Assembly (NCBI GenBank): GCA_023420795.1
Contig: JAEZVM010000040.1
Span: forward strand, 1-7,168
Length of the DNA: 7,168 bases
Source: Pseudomonadota bacterium
GTDB lineage: Bacteria > Pseudomonadota > Gammaproteobacteria > Burkholderiales > Burkholderiaceae_D
Direction: 5' to 3'
Shown: in pieces, positions 1 to 5,328 of the stretch
How positions within the stretch are numbered: the stretch's first letter is position 1
Layout of the letters: every line of letters starts with the position of its first letter
Position numbers and translations under genes: made by a program
Notes under the pieces: model-generated
Databases searched by the model: none
Seen by the model: only the letters and a program-made list of their open reading frames with translations
Told to the model about the DNA's origin: nothing

Positions 1-956
1 AGCTGACCACTCGACAGCGCCGGCTTGAGCAAGTTGGAAGCGTCGAGCGTGCCGCCCGAGGCGGAACCCGCGCCGATGATCGTATGGATCTCGTCGATGA
101 ACAGAATACCGTGCGGGTTGTCCCGTAACTGCTTGAGCACCGACTTCAGGCGCTGCTCGAAGTCACCGCGGTACTTGGTCCCGGCCAGCAGCGCACCCAT
201 GTCGAGCGAGTACACAACGGCGTTCTGCAGCACCTCCGGCACATCGCCCTGGGTGACACGCCATGCCAAGCCTTCGGCAATCGCAGTCTTGCCCACGCCT
301 GCTTCGCCGACCAGTAGCGGATTGTTCTTGCGGCGACGGCACAAAGTCTGAATTACGCGCTCGACCTCGGATTCCCGACCGATCAGCGGATCGATCTTGC
401 CTTCCGCAGCCAGCTTGTTCAGGTTTTGGGTGAACTGATCGAGCGGACTTTCCTTCTGCTGGCCTTCAGACTGCGCTTCCTCTGCGCCCTCCGGCGATTT
501 CTGAGAATCGGTCTGCTGATCCTTGCGTACGCCATGCGAAATAAAGTTGACGACATCCAGCCGCGTAACGCCCTGCTGATGCAGGTAATACACCGCATGC
601 GAATCTTTCTCGCCGAAGATGGCCACCAGCACGTTGGCGCCGGTAACCTCCTTCTTGCCGTTGGAAGCAGATTGCACATGCATAATCGCCCGCTGGATCA
701 CGCGCTGGAATCCGAGCGTCGGCTGCGTGTCGACCTCGCTGGTACCTGGCACGGTTGGCGTATTGTCGTTAATGAAATTGGTGAGCGTCTTGCGCAGATC
801 TTCGATATTGACAGCGCAGGCCCGCATTACTTCCGCTGCCGAAGGATTATCGAGCAGAGCAAGCAGCAGGTGCTCAACAGTGATGAACTCATGTCGAGCC
901 TGACGCGCCTCAACAAAAGCCATGTGCAAACTAACTTCAAGTTCCTGCGCAATCAT
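1..956 (-). CDS. clpA: ClpA, ATP-dependent unfoldase subunit of ClpAP protease (N-terminal part, cut by window edge)
   Basis: AAA+ unfoldase that, with the ClpP peptidase, unfolds and feeds cytoplasmic substrates, including N-degron proteins delivered by ClpS. Only the first 318 codons are present; the reading frame is open through position 1, and the family is usually about 750-770 aa, so the second AAA+ module and the ClpP-binding loop lie outside. Visible parts: the Clp N-domain (about residues 1-140, starting MIAQELEV), a Gln/Glu/Ser-rich linker (about 147-172), then the first AAA+ module with Walker A GEAGVGKT at 217-224, the pore-loop region GTKYRGDFEQR at 259-269 and Walker B ILFIDE at 284-289. 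The start is fixed by GGAGG (961-965) and by a 4-bp ATGA overlap with the clpS stop, so the two are probably translationally coupled. The ClpS partner and linker composition point to ClpA rather than ClpB or ClpC. Confidence 0.96.
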   Translation of the reverse strand, partial: MIAQELEVSLHMAFVEARQARHEFITVEHLLLALLDNPSAAEVMRACAVNIEDLRKTLTNFINDNTPTVPGTSEVDTQPTLGFQRVIQRAIMHVQSASNGKKEVTGANVLVAIFGEKDSHAVYYLHQQGVTRLDVVNFISHGVRKDQQTDSQKSPEGAEEAQSEGQQKESPLDQFTQNLNKLAAEGKIDPLIGRESEVERVIQTLCRRRKNNPLLVGEAGVGKTAIAEGLAWRVTQGDVPEVLQNAVVYSLDMGALLAGTKYRGDFEQRLKSVLKQLRDNPHGILFIDEIHTIIGAGSASGGTLDASNLLKPALSSGQ

Positions 957-1261
957 GCTTCCTCCATCACGCATTGCAGGGGATGACCTGCTTTCCGAGC
1001 GTGGGTTAATACTAACTCTACTTTAGTCGATGCTATGTCTTTGGGATAGACACCGCACATACCTTTTCCATCACGATGAACCTTGAGCATGATCTGCGTC
1101 GCGGTTTCCCGGTCCTTGTTGAAGTACTCTTGAATGATCGCAACAACAAACTCCATGGGAGTGTAATCATCGTTTAAGAGCAGAACCTGGTACATCGGCG
1201 GTGGCTTGAGCTTCTGCTCTTGCCTAGCAAGTACCGTACCGTTTTCATGCTGAGTTGCCAT
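953..1261 (-). CDS. clpS: ClpS, N-degron adaptor of ClpAP
   Basis: Small adaptor (102 aa, normal length) that binds destabilising N-terminal residues and docks on the ClpA N-domain, passing substrates to ClpAP. The protein has a flexible N-terminal tail (about residues 1-20) followed by the ClpS fold. The substrate pocket signature NDDYTPMEFV occupies residues 30-39; Asn30, Asp31, Asp32, Met36 and His62 (in KVHRDGKG) match by position the pocket residues I recall for E. coli ClpS (N34, D35, D36, M40, H66). The C-terminus, HPLQCVMEEA, is typical. The ATG at 1261 has no obvious Shine-Dalgarno sequence ahead of it, and a TACAAT hexamer lies only 6 nt upstream. The TGA stop overlaps the clpA ATG, marking a clpS-clpA operon. 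Confidence 0.97.
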   Translation of the reverse strand: MATQHENGTVLARQEQKLKPPPMYQVLLLNDDYTPMEFVVAIIQEYFNKDRETATQIMLKVHRDGKGMCGVYPKDIASTKVELVLTHARKAGHPLQCVMEEA

Positions 1262-1267
1262 GCGTTT

Positions 1268-1294
1268 ATTGTAGGGTGTTCAACTTTTGCGCAA
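1268..1294 (-). promoter_or_regulatory. Candidate clpS promoter, close to the start codon
   Basis: Read on the minus strand, TTGCGC (1289-1294) and TACAAT (1268-1273) are separated by 15 bp, which is shorter than ideal. The -10-like hexamer ends 6 nt before the clpS ATG, so transcription from here would begin at or next to the A of the start codon. This is a pattern match only; a promoter further upstream is possible. Confidence 0.3.
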
Positions 1295-1331
1295 TGCGTA
1301 AAAGTAAAGGATATTCCAACTGTATATTGAT

Positions 1332-1375
1332 ATTACGCCCTTTCCGCGTAATTCGCAGATGTAGCTTAGGGCGTA
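1332..1375. repeat. Cluster of ATTACGC/GCGTAAT inverted repeats in the clpS-csp spacer
   Basis: ATTACGC (1332-1338) and GCGTAAT (1346-1352) are perfect 7-bp inverted arms around a 7-nt spacer. A further GGGCGTA (1369-1375) is the exact reverse complement of TACGCCC (1334-1340). The group lies between the divergent clpS and csp genes, about 70 bp upstream of the clpS start. It could be an operator for a dimeric regulator; no regulator is identified. Confidence 0.4.
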
Positions 1376-1476
1376 TAAATTCAAGAAGAAACGTATTGAA
1401 ATGAGCTTGCAAAAACTCAAAATCGCCAAGAAAACCGCCTTGACTTTTGGATTTTTTGCAGGAACAATGGTATTTA

Positions 1477-1528
1477 TTGACAGTTACACACTTATAGTGT
1501 TGTCAATATGAAGTGAGCAAGTTATAAG
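1477..1528 (+). promoter_or_regulatory. Candidate promoter of the cold-shock gene, within an inverted repeat
   Basis: TTGTCA (1500-1505) and TATAAG (1523-1528) are separated by 17 bp, a good sigma-70 spacing. Transcription would start near 1535, giving a leader of about 65 nt before the cold-shock start codon; structured leaders are usual for cold-inducible csp genes. The -35 box forms the right arm of an imperfect palindrome: TTGACA (1477-1482) with TGTCAA (1501-1506), nested around ACACT-tat-AGTGT (1488-1500). TTGACA at 1477 lacks a good -10 partner at 17 bp. Confidence 0.5.
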
Positions 1529-1600
1529 AGGGGGCAGCGTGTCGCGAGGCTTCTTGCTTTTACGGCTCGTGTGATTAGTTATTATTTGAAAGACGCTTTT

Positions 1601-1804
1601 ATGGCAACAGGTACCGTCAAGTGGTTCAACGATTCCAAAGGCTTCGGATTTATCACTCCGGATGACGGCGGTGAAGATTTGTTCGCCCACTTTTCCGCAA
1701 TTCAGATGCAAGGCTTCAAGACCCTGAAAGAAGGTCAAAAAGTTCAATTCGAAGTCACGCAAGGCCCGAAAGGCAAGCAAGCTTCCAATATTCAAGCCCC
1801 CTAA
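1601..1804 (+). CDS. Cold-shock domain protein (CspA family)
   Basis: A 67-aa single cold-shock domain protein, the usual size for the family. It should bind single-stranded RNA/DNA and act as an RNA chaperone or antiterminator in the cytoplasm. RNP1 is seen as KGFGFI (residues 13-18) and RNP2 as DLFAHF (26-31); the aromatic residues Trp8, Phe9, Phe15, Phe17, Phe28 and Phe31 line the expected nucleic-acid face. The start is placed at ATG 1601 (MATGTVKWFN) because the family begins there and GAAAG (1588-1592) lies 8 nt ahead; an in-frame GTG at 1571 would add ten residues of no family likeness. Whether it is cold-inducible or constitutive cannot be decided from the protein. Single gene with its own promoter and terminator. 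Confidence 0.96.
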   Translation: MATGTVKWFNDSKGFGFITPDDGGEDLFAHFSAIQMQGFKTLKEGQKVQFEVTQGPKGKQASNIQAP

Positions 1805-1828
1805 TCACAACGATTAGCAAGAGCACCG

Positions 1829-1857
1829 AAAACCCCGCATTAGCGGGGTTTTTTTCT
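1829..1857 (+). terminator. Rho-independent terminator of the cold-shock gene
   Basis: AAAACCCCGC and GCGGGGTTTT form a 10-bp stem around an ATTA loop, followed by further T residues (seven T's at 1849-1855). It starts 24 nt after the cold-shock stop codon. This is a strong canonical intrinsic terminator. Confidence 0.95.
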
Positions 1858-2090
1858 TTCGGCGTTTTCTGCACTCGATGCTTCGATCGGCTTGACAGGA
1901 TTAGAGCGTTTTTAGCCTGACTGCACCCGAACCAAGATTGGAGAGAGAAGCACAACGGTACGTGATGTACGGTGAGCATCGCTGGCCAGAGATTGGCCGG
2001 GTACGACCAAGGGGAAAATGCTCTAGATACACGCACCTACCTCTTCTTACCTGTGAACGCAGTCGAATTGCATTATTCGATTTCCCAATG
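1858..2090. other. Gene-poor stretch between csp and icd terminators
   Basis: I find no protein I can recognise in these 233 bp. Reading frames crossing it are shadows or run into icd antisense. It contains TTGACA (1892-1897) without a convincing -10 at normal spacing, and a small hairpin made of GGCCA (1984-1988) and TGGCC (1994-1998) with one further wobble pair and one C-G pair outside. On the plus strand it leads into the hairpin at 2091-2122, so an untranslated RNA is conceivable but unsupported; it may be simple intergenic or decayed sequence. Confidence 0.5.
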
Positions 2091-2122
2091 AAAAAGGCCG
2101 GCTCATTCGAACCGGCCTTTTT
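2091..2122 (-). terminator. Terminator downstream of icd, symmetric and probably bidirectional
   Basis: AAAAAGGCCGG (2091-2101) and CCGGCCTTTTT (2112-2122) form an 11-bp perfect stem with a 10-nt loop. It begins 16 nt past the icd stop codon on the minus strand. Because A and T runs flank both sides, it can also stop plus-strand transcripts reading through from the csp side. Confidence 0.92.
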
Positions 2123-2138
2123 ACTCATAGCGAAGAAA

Positions 2139-3392
2139 TTACATGTTCGCGATCATTACTTCACCAAAGCCGGAACAAGATACCTGCGTCGCGCCTTCCA
2201 TCAGGCGTGCAAAATCATATGTGACCTTCTTCGACGTGATCGATTTTTCCATCGAAGTGATGATCAGGTCAGCAGCTTCAGTCCAGCCCATGTGGCGCAA
2301 CATCATTTCCGCCGACAGGATCAGCGAACCGGGGTTCACATAATCCTTGCCTGCATACTTCGGTGCGGTACCGTGAGTAGCCTCGAACATCGCGACCGAG
2401 TCAGACAGGTTGGCGCCAGGAGCGATACCGATGCCGCCGACTTGGGCCGCCAACGCGTCGGAAATATAGTCGCCATTCAGGTTCAGGGTGGCTATCACGC
2501 TGTATTCATTGGGCCGCAACAGGATCTGCTGCAGGAATGCGTCAGCGATCGAATCCTTGATCGTGATTTCCTTGCCGGTCTTCGGATTCTTGAACTTGCA
2601 CCACGGACCGCCGTCAATCAGTTCCGCGCCGAATTCCTTCTGCGCCAAGGAATAGGCCCAGTCACGGAAGCCACCTTCGGTGTACTTCATGATGTTGCCC
2701 TTGTGGACAATAGTGACCGACGGTTTGTCATTGTCGATGGCGTACTGGATTGCCTTGCGCACCAGACGCTCGGTCCCTTCACGCGAAACCGGCTTGACGC
2801 CGATACCGGAAGTGCCCGGGAAACGAATCTTCTTGACGCCCATTTCCTTGATCAGGAAATCGATCAACTTCTTCGCGCCGTCCGAGCCTTCCTGCCATTC
2901 AATGCCGGCATAAATGTCTTCGGAGTTTTCGCGGAAAATCACCATGTCGGTTTTTTCCGGCTCGCGTACTGGCGACGGAACACCTTTGAAGTAACGCACC
3001 GGACGCAGGCAGACATACAGATCCAGCTCCTGGCGCAATGCCACGTTCAGCGAACGAATGCCACCACCGACCGGCGTCGTCAGCGGGCCCTTGATCGAAA
3101 CGACGTACTCTTTCAACACTTGCAGAGTTTCTTCCGGCAACCACACATCCGGACCATAGACCTTGGTGGATTTTTCACCGGCGAAAATCTCCATCCAGCT
3201 GATCTTGCGCTTGCCGCCATAGGCCTTCGCTACCGCTGCGTCAACCACCTTGATCATGACCGGGCTGATATCCACGCCGGTGCCATCGCCTTCGAGGTAA
3301 GGAATGATCGGGTTGTCAGGTACATTCAACGAGAAGTCGGCATTGACGGTGATTTTTTTGCCGTCGGCAGGCACTTTGATATGTTGATACAT
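2139..3392 (-). CDS. icd: NADP-dependent isocitrate dehydrogenase (TCA cycle)
   Basis: Cytoplasmic homodimeric enzyme that oxidatively decarboxylates isocitrate to 2-oxoglutarate, making NADPH. Its 417 aa fit the E. coli-like family (416 aa). Substrate site: RSLNVALRQELDLY begins at residue 113, with Ser114 matching the E. coli serine phosphorylated by AceK, followed by the RPVRY stretch (130-134). Catalytic Tyr161 and Lys231 and metal ligands Asp284, Asp308 and Asp312 fall at a constant +1 offset from E. coli positions as I recall them. Cofactor site: HGTAPKYAGKD (340-350) with Lys345 and Tyr346, plus Tyr392 and Arg396, the set associated with NADP rather than NAD preference. GGAG (3399-3402) lies 6 nt before the ATG. 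Monocistronic by its context, diverging from the pseudouridine synthase gene across a spacer with a conspicuous palindrome. Confidence 0.98.
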   Translation of the reverse strand: MYQHIKVPADGKKITVNADFSLNVPDNPIIPYLEGDGTGVDISPVMIKVVDAAVAKAYGGKRKISWMEIFAGEKSTKVYGPDVWLPEETLQVLKEYVVSIKGPLTTPVGGGIRSLNVALRQELDLYVCLRPVRYFKGVPSPVREPEKTDMVIFRENSEDIYAGIEWQEGSDGAKKLIDFLIKEMGVKKIRFPGTSGIGVKPVSREGTERLVRKAIQYAIDNDKPSVTIVHKGNIMKYTEGGFRDWAYSLAQKEFGAELIDGGPWCKFKNPKTGKEITIKDSIADAFLQQILLRPNEYSVIATLNLNGDYISDALAAQVGGIGIAPGANLSDSVAMFEATHGTAPKYAGKDYVNPGSLILSAEMMLRHMGWTEAADLIITSMEKSITSKKVTYDFARLMEGATQVSCSGFGEVMIANM

Positions 3393-3465
3393 CGTATGCT
3401 CCGGGGGTTGAGGAGGAAAAGAGAGACCGTTTTTTACTTCAAATTTTTGTTTTAAAGCGAACTCG

Positions 3466-3486
3466 GTCTTATATAAGACATAAGAC
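3466..3486. promoter_or_regulatory. Palindrome GTCTTATATAAGAC with an extra tandem half-site, upstream of icd
   Basis: Positions 3466-3479 form a perfect 14-bp palindrome, and the half-site ATAAGAC is repeated directly at 3480-3486. The element sits about 75 bp upstream of the icd ATG. A 9-bp match, ATAAGACTA at 3480-3488, recurs inverted at 3612-3620 nearer the divergent gene. The symmetry, size and position suggest a binding site for a dimeric transcription factor controlling icd. The TATATA core is also -10-like. Which regulator binds is not known from the sequence. Confidence 0.6.
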
Positions 3487-3523
3487 TACGTTTCGTATTA
3501 TGCACCAGTATTTTACTCTGTGC

Positions 3524-3551
3524 TATATATTTTATGAGGCAAAAAATTCAA
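3524..3551 (-). promoter_or_regulatory. Candidate icd promoter
   Basis: On the minus strand TTGAAT (3546-3551) and TATATA (3524-3529) are 16 bp apart, predicting a start near 3517, a leader of about 125 nt, and the palindrome at 3466-3479 just inside the transcript. The spacer is AT-rich and other -10-like hexamers exist (CATAAT at 3497-3502), so the assignment is tentative. Confidence 0.3.
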
Positions 3552-3654
3552 TAATAGAAGGGCAATAATGCATGCGCCGGCCTCGCTGCAAGCCCCTTCC
3601 GCACTATGATTTAGTCTTATCAGATTAGTTTTAATGAATCGGATATCCAACGCG

Positions 3655-3660
3655 TAAAAT
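3655..3660 (+). promoter_or_regulatory. Candidate -10 box for the pseudouridine synthase gene
   Basis: TAAAAT lies 57 bp before the start codon, predicting a start near 3667 and a leader of about 50 nt. The -35 region is poor (TTAATG at 3631-3636 with an 18-bp spacer). Position makes it a reasonable candidate, no more. Confidence 0.25.
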
Positions 3661-3717
3661 TGCGTCTTTCGCTCAAGCTCAATAGCGCACCGGCGCAACG
3701 TTTTCGCCCTTCGCTCC

Positions 3718-4296
3718 ATGCCACTCATCCTGTTCAACAAACCGTTCCAAGTGATGTGCCAGTTTTCCTCTCACCCGACCAGGGAAACGCTGGCCAACTA
3801 CCTTAATGTCCCGGGCATTTATCCCGCAGGGCGACTGGATGCGGACAGCGAAGGACTGCTACTACTCACCGATGATGGACAGCTTCAGCACAGGATCAGC
3901 CACCCAGACAGCAAGCAGCCGAAGACGTATATAGCGCAGGTTGAAGGCATACCGGACAGTGCGACACTGGAGCGACTGGAGCGGCCGATGGACCTGGGTG
4001 ATTTTGTGACGCAGGGATGCGAGGCAAAGCAGATCCAGGCTCCGGAATGGCTATGGCAACGGGATCCACCAATCCGGGCACGGGTTAATGTGCCCACGAG
4101 CTGGCTGGCAATCACCCTCTCCGAAGGGAAAAATCGTCAGGTGCGCCGCATGACTGCCGCAGCCGGATTGCCGACATTACGCCTGATCAGGATCGCAATC
4201 GGGCCTTTTTCCCTTGCGACCCACCCACTTTGGCCGGGAGAGTGGCGGGAAGTATCTGCCGCAGAGCTTGATAAGCCAAATCAGGCCATGACATAG
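3718..4296 (+). CDS. rluE: 23S rRNA pseudouridine synthase, RluE-like (RsuA/RluE branch)
   Basis: Converts a specific uridine of rRNA to pseudouridine; the RluE group modifies U2457 of E. coli 23S rRNA. The 192-aa protein starts directly in the catalytic domain (ILFNKPF at residues 4-10). GRLDADSEGLLLLTDDG (38-54) contains the catalytic aspartate Asp41. WLWQRDPPIR (111-120), PTSWL (126-130), EGKNRQVRRMT (136-146) and GLPTLRLIR (150-158) resemble RluE most closely and distinguish it from RluB and RsuA; no S4 domain is present. E. coli RluE has a longer basic N-terminal tail; here the frame upstream is open only to the TAA at 3655 with no ATG, GTG or TTG, so ATG 3718 is the only normal start. 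No clear Shine-Dalgarno precedes it. The downstream DUF192 gene follows after 68 bp and may be co-transcribed. Confidence 0.88.
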   Translation: MPLILFNKPFQVMCQFSSHPTRETLANYLNVPGIYPAGRLDADSEGLLLLTDDGQLQHRISHPDSKQPKTYIAQVEGIPDSATLERLERPMDLGDFVTQGCEAKQIQAPEWLWQRDPPIRARVNVPTSWLAITLSEGKNRQVRRMTAAAGLPTLRLIRIAIGPFSLATHPLWPGEWREVSAAELDKPNQAMT

Positions 4297-4364
4297 AACG
4301 GCAGCCACCTGTTTTTTGCAATTTATCGGTTAAGCTCTGCCTGTCGCCTCAAGACTTCATTCGT

Positions 4365-4814
4365 ATGATTGCCAAACCCTTCATTTTTCTTTCAATGATC
4401 GCCGCCGCCCTTGCGACTGCAGCACCTTCCGCCAATAGCCAGCAAATCGCGCGATTTCCGGTCATTTCATTGAGTGCCGGCATGCATATCATCAAGGCAG
4501 AGGTAGCCGCCCGGGAAGCCGAGCGTCAGCAGGGCCTGATGTACCGCGAGAAAATGGGACCGAATGAAGGGATGGTATTTCTGTTTGACGCACCTGCGGG
4601 TGTCTGCATGTGGATGAAGAACACATTTATCCCGCTGTCGGTAGCGTTCATTGATGAACGCGGGAAAATAGTGAACATTGAAGACATGCAACCCAAAACC
4701 ACCGACTCTCACTGCGCGAAGAAACCGGTACGTTATGCGCTGGAGATGAATCTCGGCTGGTTCAGACAGAAAAATATCAAGCCAGGCATGGTGATCGAAG
4801 GCCTGCCCCGTTAA
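4365..4814 (+). CDS. Exported DUF192 (UPF0127) family protein
   Basis: A 149-aa protein with an N-terminal signal sequence: Lys4, a hydrophobic stretch at about residues 6-20, then a small-residue region (AAPSANS) where cleavage is likely, so the mature protein is probably periplasmic. The rest is one DUF192 domain: RQQGLMYREKMGPNEGM (54-70), the family hallmark MWMKNTFIPL (82-91), FIDERGKIVNIEDMQP (95-110) and RYALEMNLGW (123-132). Cys81 and Cys117 are the only cysteines and could form a disulfide in the periplasm (inference). The biochemical function of the family is not established, so none is assigned. Spacing from the upstream pseudouridine synthase gene (68 bp, no terminator seen) allows a shared transcript. 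No strong Shine-Dalgarno is visible; the later Met11 would destroy the signal sequence, so ATG 4365 is preferred. Confidence 0.93.
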   Translation: MIAKPFIFLSMIAAALATAAPSANSQQIARFPVISLSAGMHIIKAEVAAREAERQQGLMYREKMGPNEGMVFLFDAPAGVCMWMKNTFIPLSVAFIDERGKIVNIEDMQPKTTDSHCAKKPVRYALEMNLGWFRQKNIKPGMVIEGLPR

Positions 4815-4864
4815 TCTGCTCGGCATGCGCGGGCACGACTCACGCGACCCGCAACACAAACAAC

Positions 4865-4902
4865 AAAACCCGCACAGCCTTCACCATGCGGGTTTTATTT
4901 TT
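4865..4902 (+). terminator. Terminator between DUF192 gene and convergent rpsT
   Basis: AAAACCCGCA (4865-4874) and TGCGGGTTTT (4887-4896) form a 10-bp perfect stem with a 12-nt loop, followed by ATTTTTT on the plus strand. On the minus strand the stem ends in TTTTGTTGTTTG, so it can also serve rpsT, whose stop codon lies about 54 nt away. It is the only evident terminator for both genes. Confidence 0.9.
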
Positions 4903-4949
4903 TCGACTTCTGTATTCCGACAGCTATCGCTGCCAAAAGCAGGAGAAAA

Positions 4950-5213
4950 TCAGGCCAGCGCCTTCAGGGCAGCAGCCAGGCGGCTCTTGTGGCGAGCGGC
5001 CTTGTTCTTGTGAATGATTTTCTTGTCGGCGATGCGATCGATCGTCGATACGGAAGCCTGAAATACTTGCGATGCCGCAGCTTTGTCGCCAGCGTCAATG
5101 GCTTTGCGAACAGCCTTGATCGCGGTACGCAGCGTGGAGCGCTGGCTGGAGTTGTGAGCGTTTTGCTTGACTGCTTGACGAGCACGTTTGCGCGCTTGTG
5201 CGGTATTTGCCAT
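4950..5213 (-). CDS. rpsT: 30S ribosomal protein S20
   Basis: An 87-aa, very basic, helical protein of normal S20 length that binds 16S rRNA early in 30S assembly. The N-terminus MANTAQARKRARQ and the region around residues 57-77 (STIDRIADKKIIHKNKAARHK in outline) are characteristic of the family; the C-terminus is Ala/Leu-rich. AGGA (5221-5224) lies 7 nt before the ATG. It is monocistronic, with a consensus-like promoter about 70 bp upstream and a shared terminator downstream. E. coli S20 represses its own translation; whether the leader here does so cannot be seen, though it contains a short palindrome. It diverges from murJ with interlocked promoters. Confidence 0.98.
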   Translation of the reverse strand: MANTAQARKRARQAVKQNAHNSSQRSTLRTAIKAVRKAIDAGDKAAASQVFQASVSTIDRIADKKIIHKNKAARHKSRLAAALKALA

Positions 5214-5244
5214 GAATATTTCCTAGATCGAAATCGGACTACGT

Positions 5245-5257
5245 TCGCAAATTGCGA
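5245..5257. repeat. Palindrome TCGCAA-A-TTGCGA in the rpsT leader
   Basis: Two 6-bp arms are separated by a single base. It lies about 32 nt upstream of the rpsT start codon, inside the predicted untranslated leader. As RNA it would make only a 4-bp stem with a 5-nt loop; as DNA it could be a protein site. Chance occurrence is possible. Confidence 0.35.
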
Positions 5258-5280
5258 GACAGAATTCAGTAAAGCTGCGG

Positions 5281-5309
5281 ATTATAGCGTTTTTTTGGGA
5301 AATGAGCAA
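5281..5309 (-). promoter_or_regulatory. rpsT promoter
   Basis: On the minus strand TTGCTC (5304-5309) and a perfect TATAAT (5281-5286) are 17 bp apart. The predicted start is near 5274, giving a leader of about 61 nt. The hexamer quality and spacing fit a strong promoter for a ribosomal protein. Confidence 0.8.
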
Positions 5310-5320
5310 TCGGCTATAAT
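5292..5320 (+). promoter_or_regulatory. murJ promoter, overlapping the rpsT promoter
   Basis: A perfect TATAAT (5315-5320) ends 8 nt before the murJ ATG; TTTTTG (5292-5297) at 17 bp is a weak -35. The expected transcription start falls at 5327-5329, on or next to the start codon, so the mRNA would be leaderless or nearly so. No Shine-Dalgarno sequence precedes the ATG, in agreement. The element interlocks with the divergent rpsT promoter. Confidence 0.6.
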
Positions 5321-5328
5321 TCCGCCCC

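Noticed and set aside
426..986. Plus-strand frame of 186 codons opposite clpA
   Set aside because: It lies opposite the clpA N-domain and linker, which are clearly coding on the minus strand, and shows no family likeness.
1571..1804. Longer cold-shock protein starting at GTG 1571
   Set aside because: The extra ten residues have no family match, while ATG 1601 gives the standard N-terminus with a plausible GAAAG site.
1755..2036. Minus-strand 93-codon frame across the csp terminator
   Set aside because: It crosses a strong terminator and the end of csp, has a low-likelihood composition and no recognisable domain.
1938..3455. A 505-codon open frame on the plus strand, antisense to nearly all of icd
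   Set aside because: It depends on a TTG start, its product has no recognisable domain, and it mirrors icd, whose protein matches its family along the full length. Long antisense frames are common opposite GC-biased genes.
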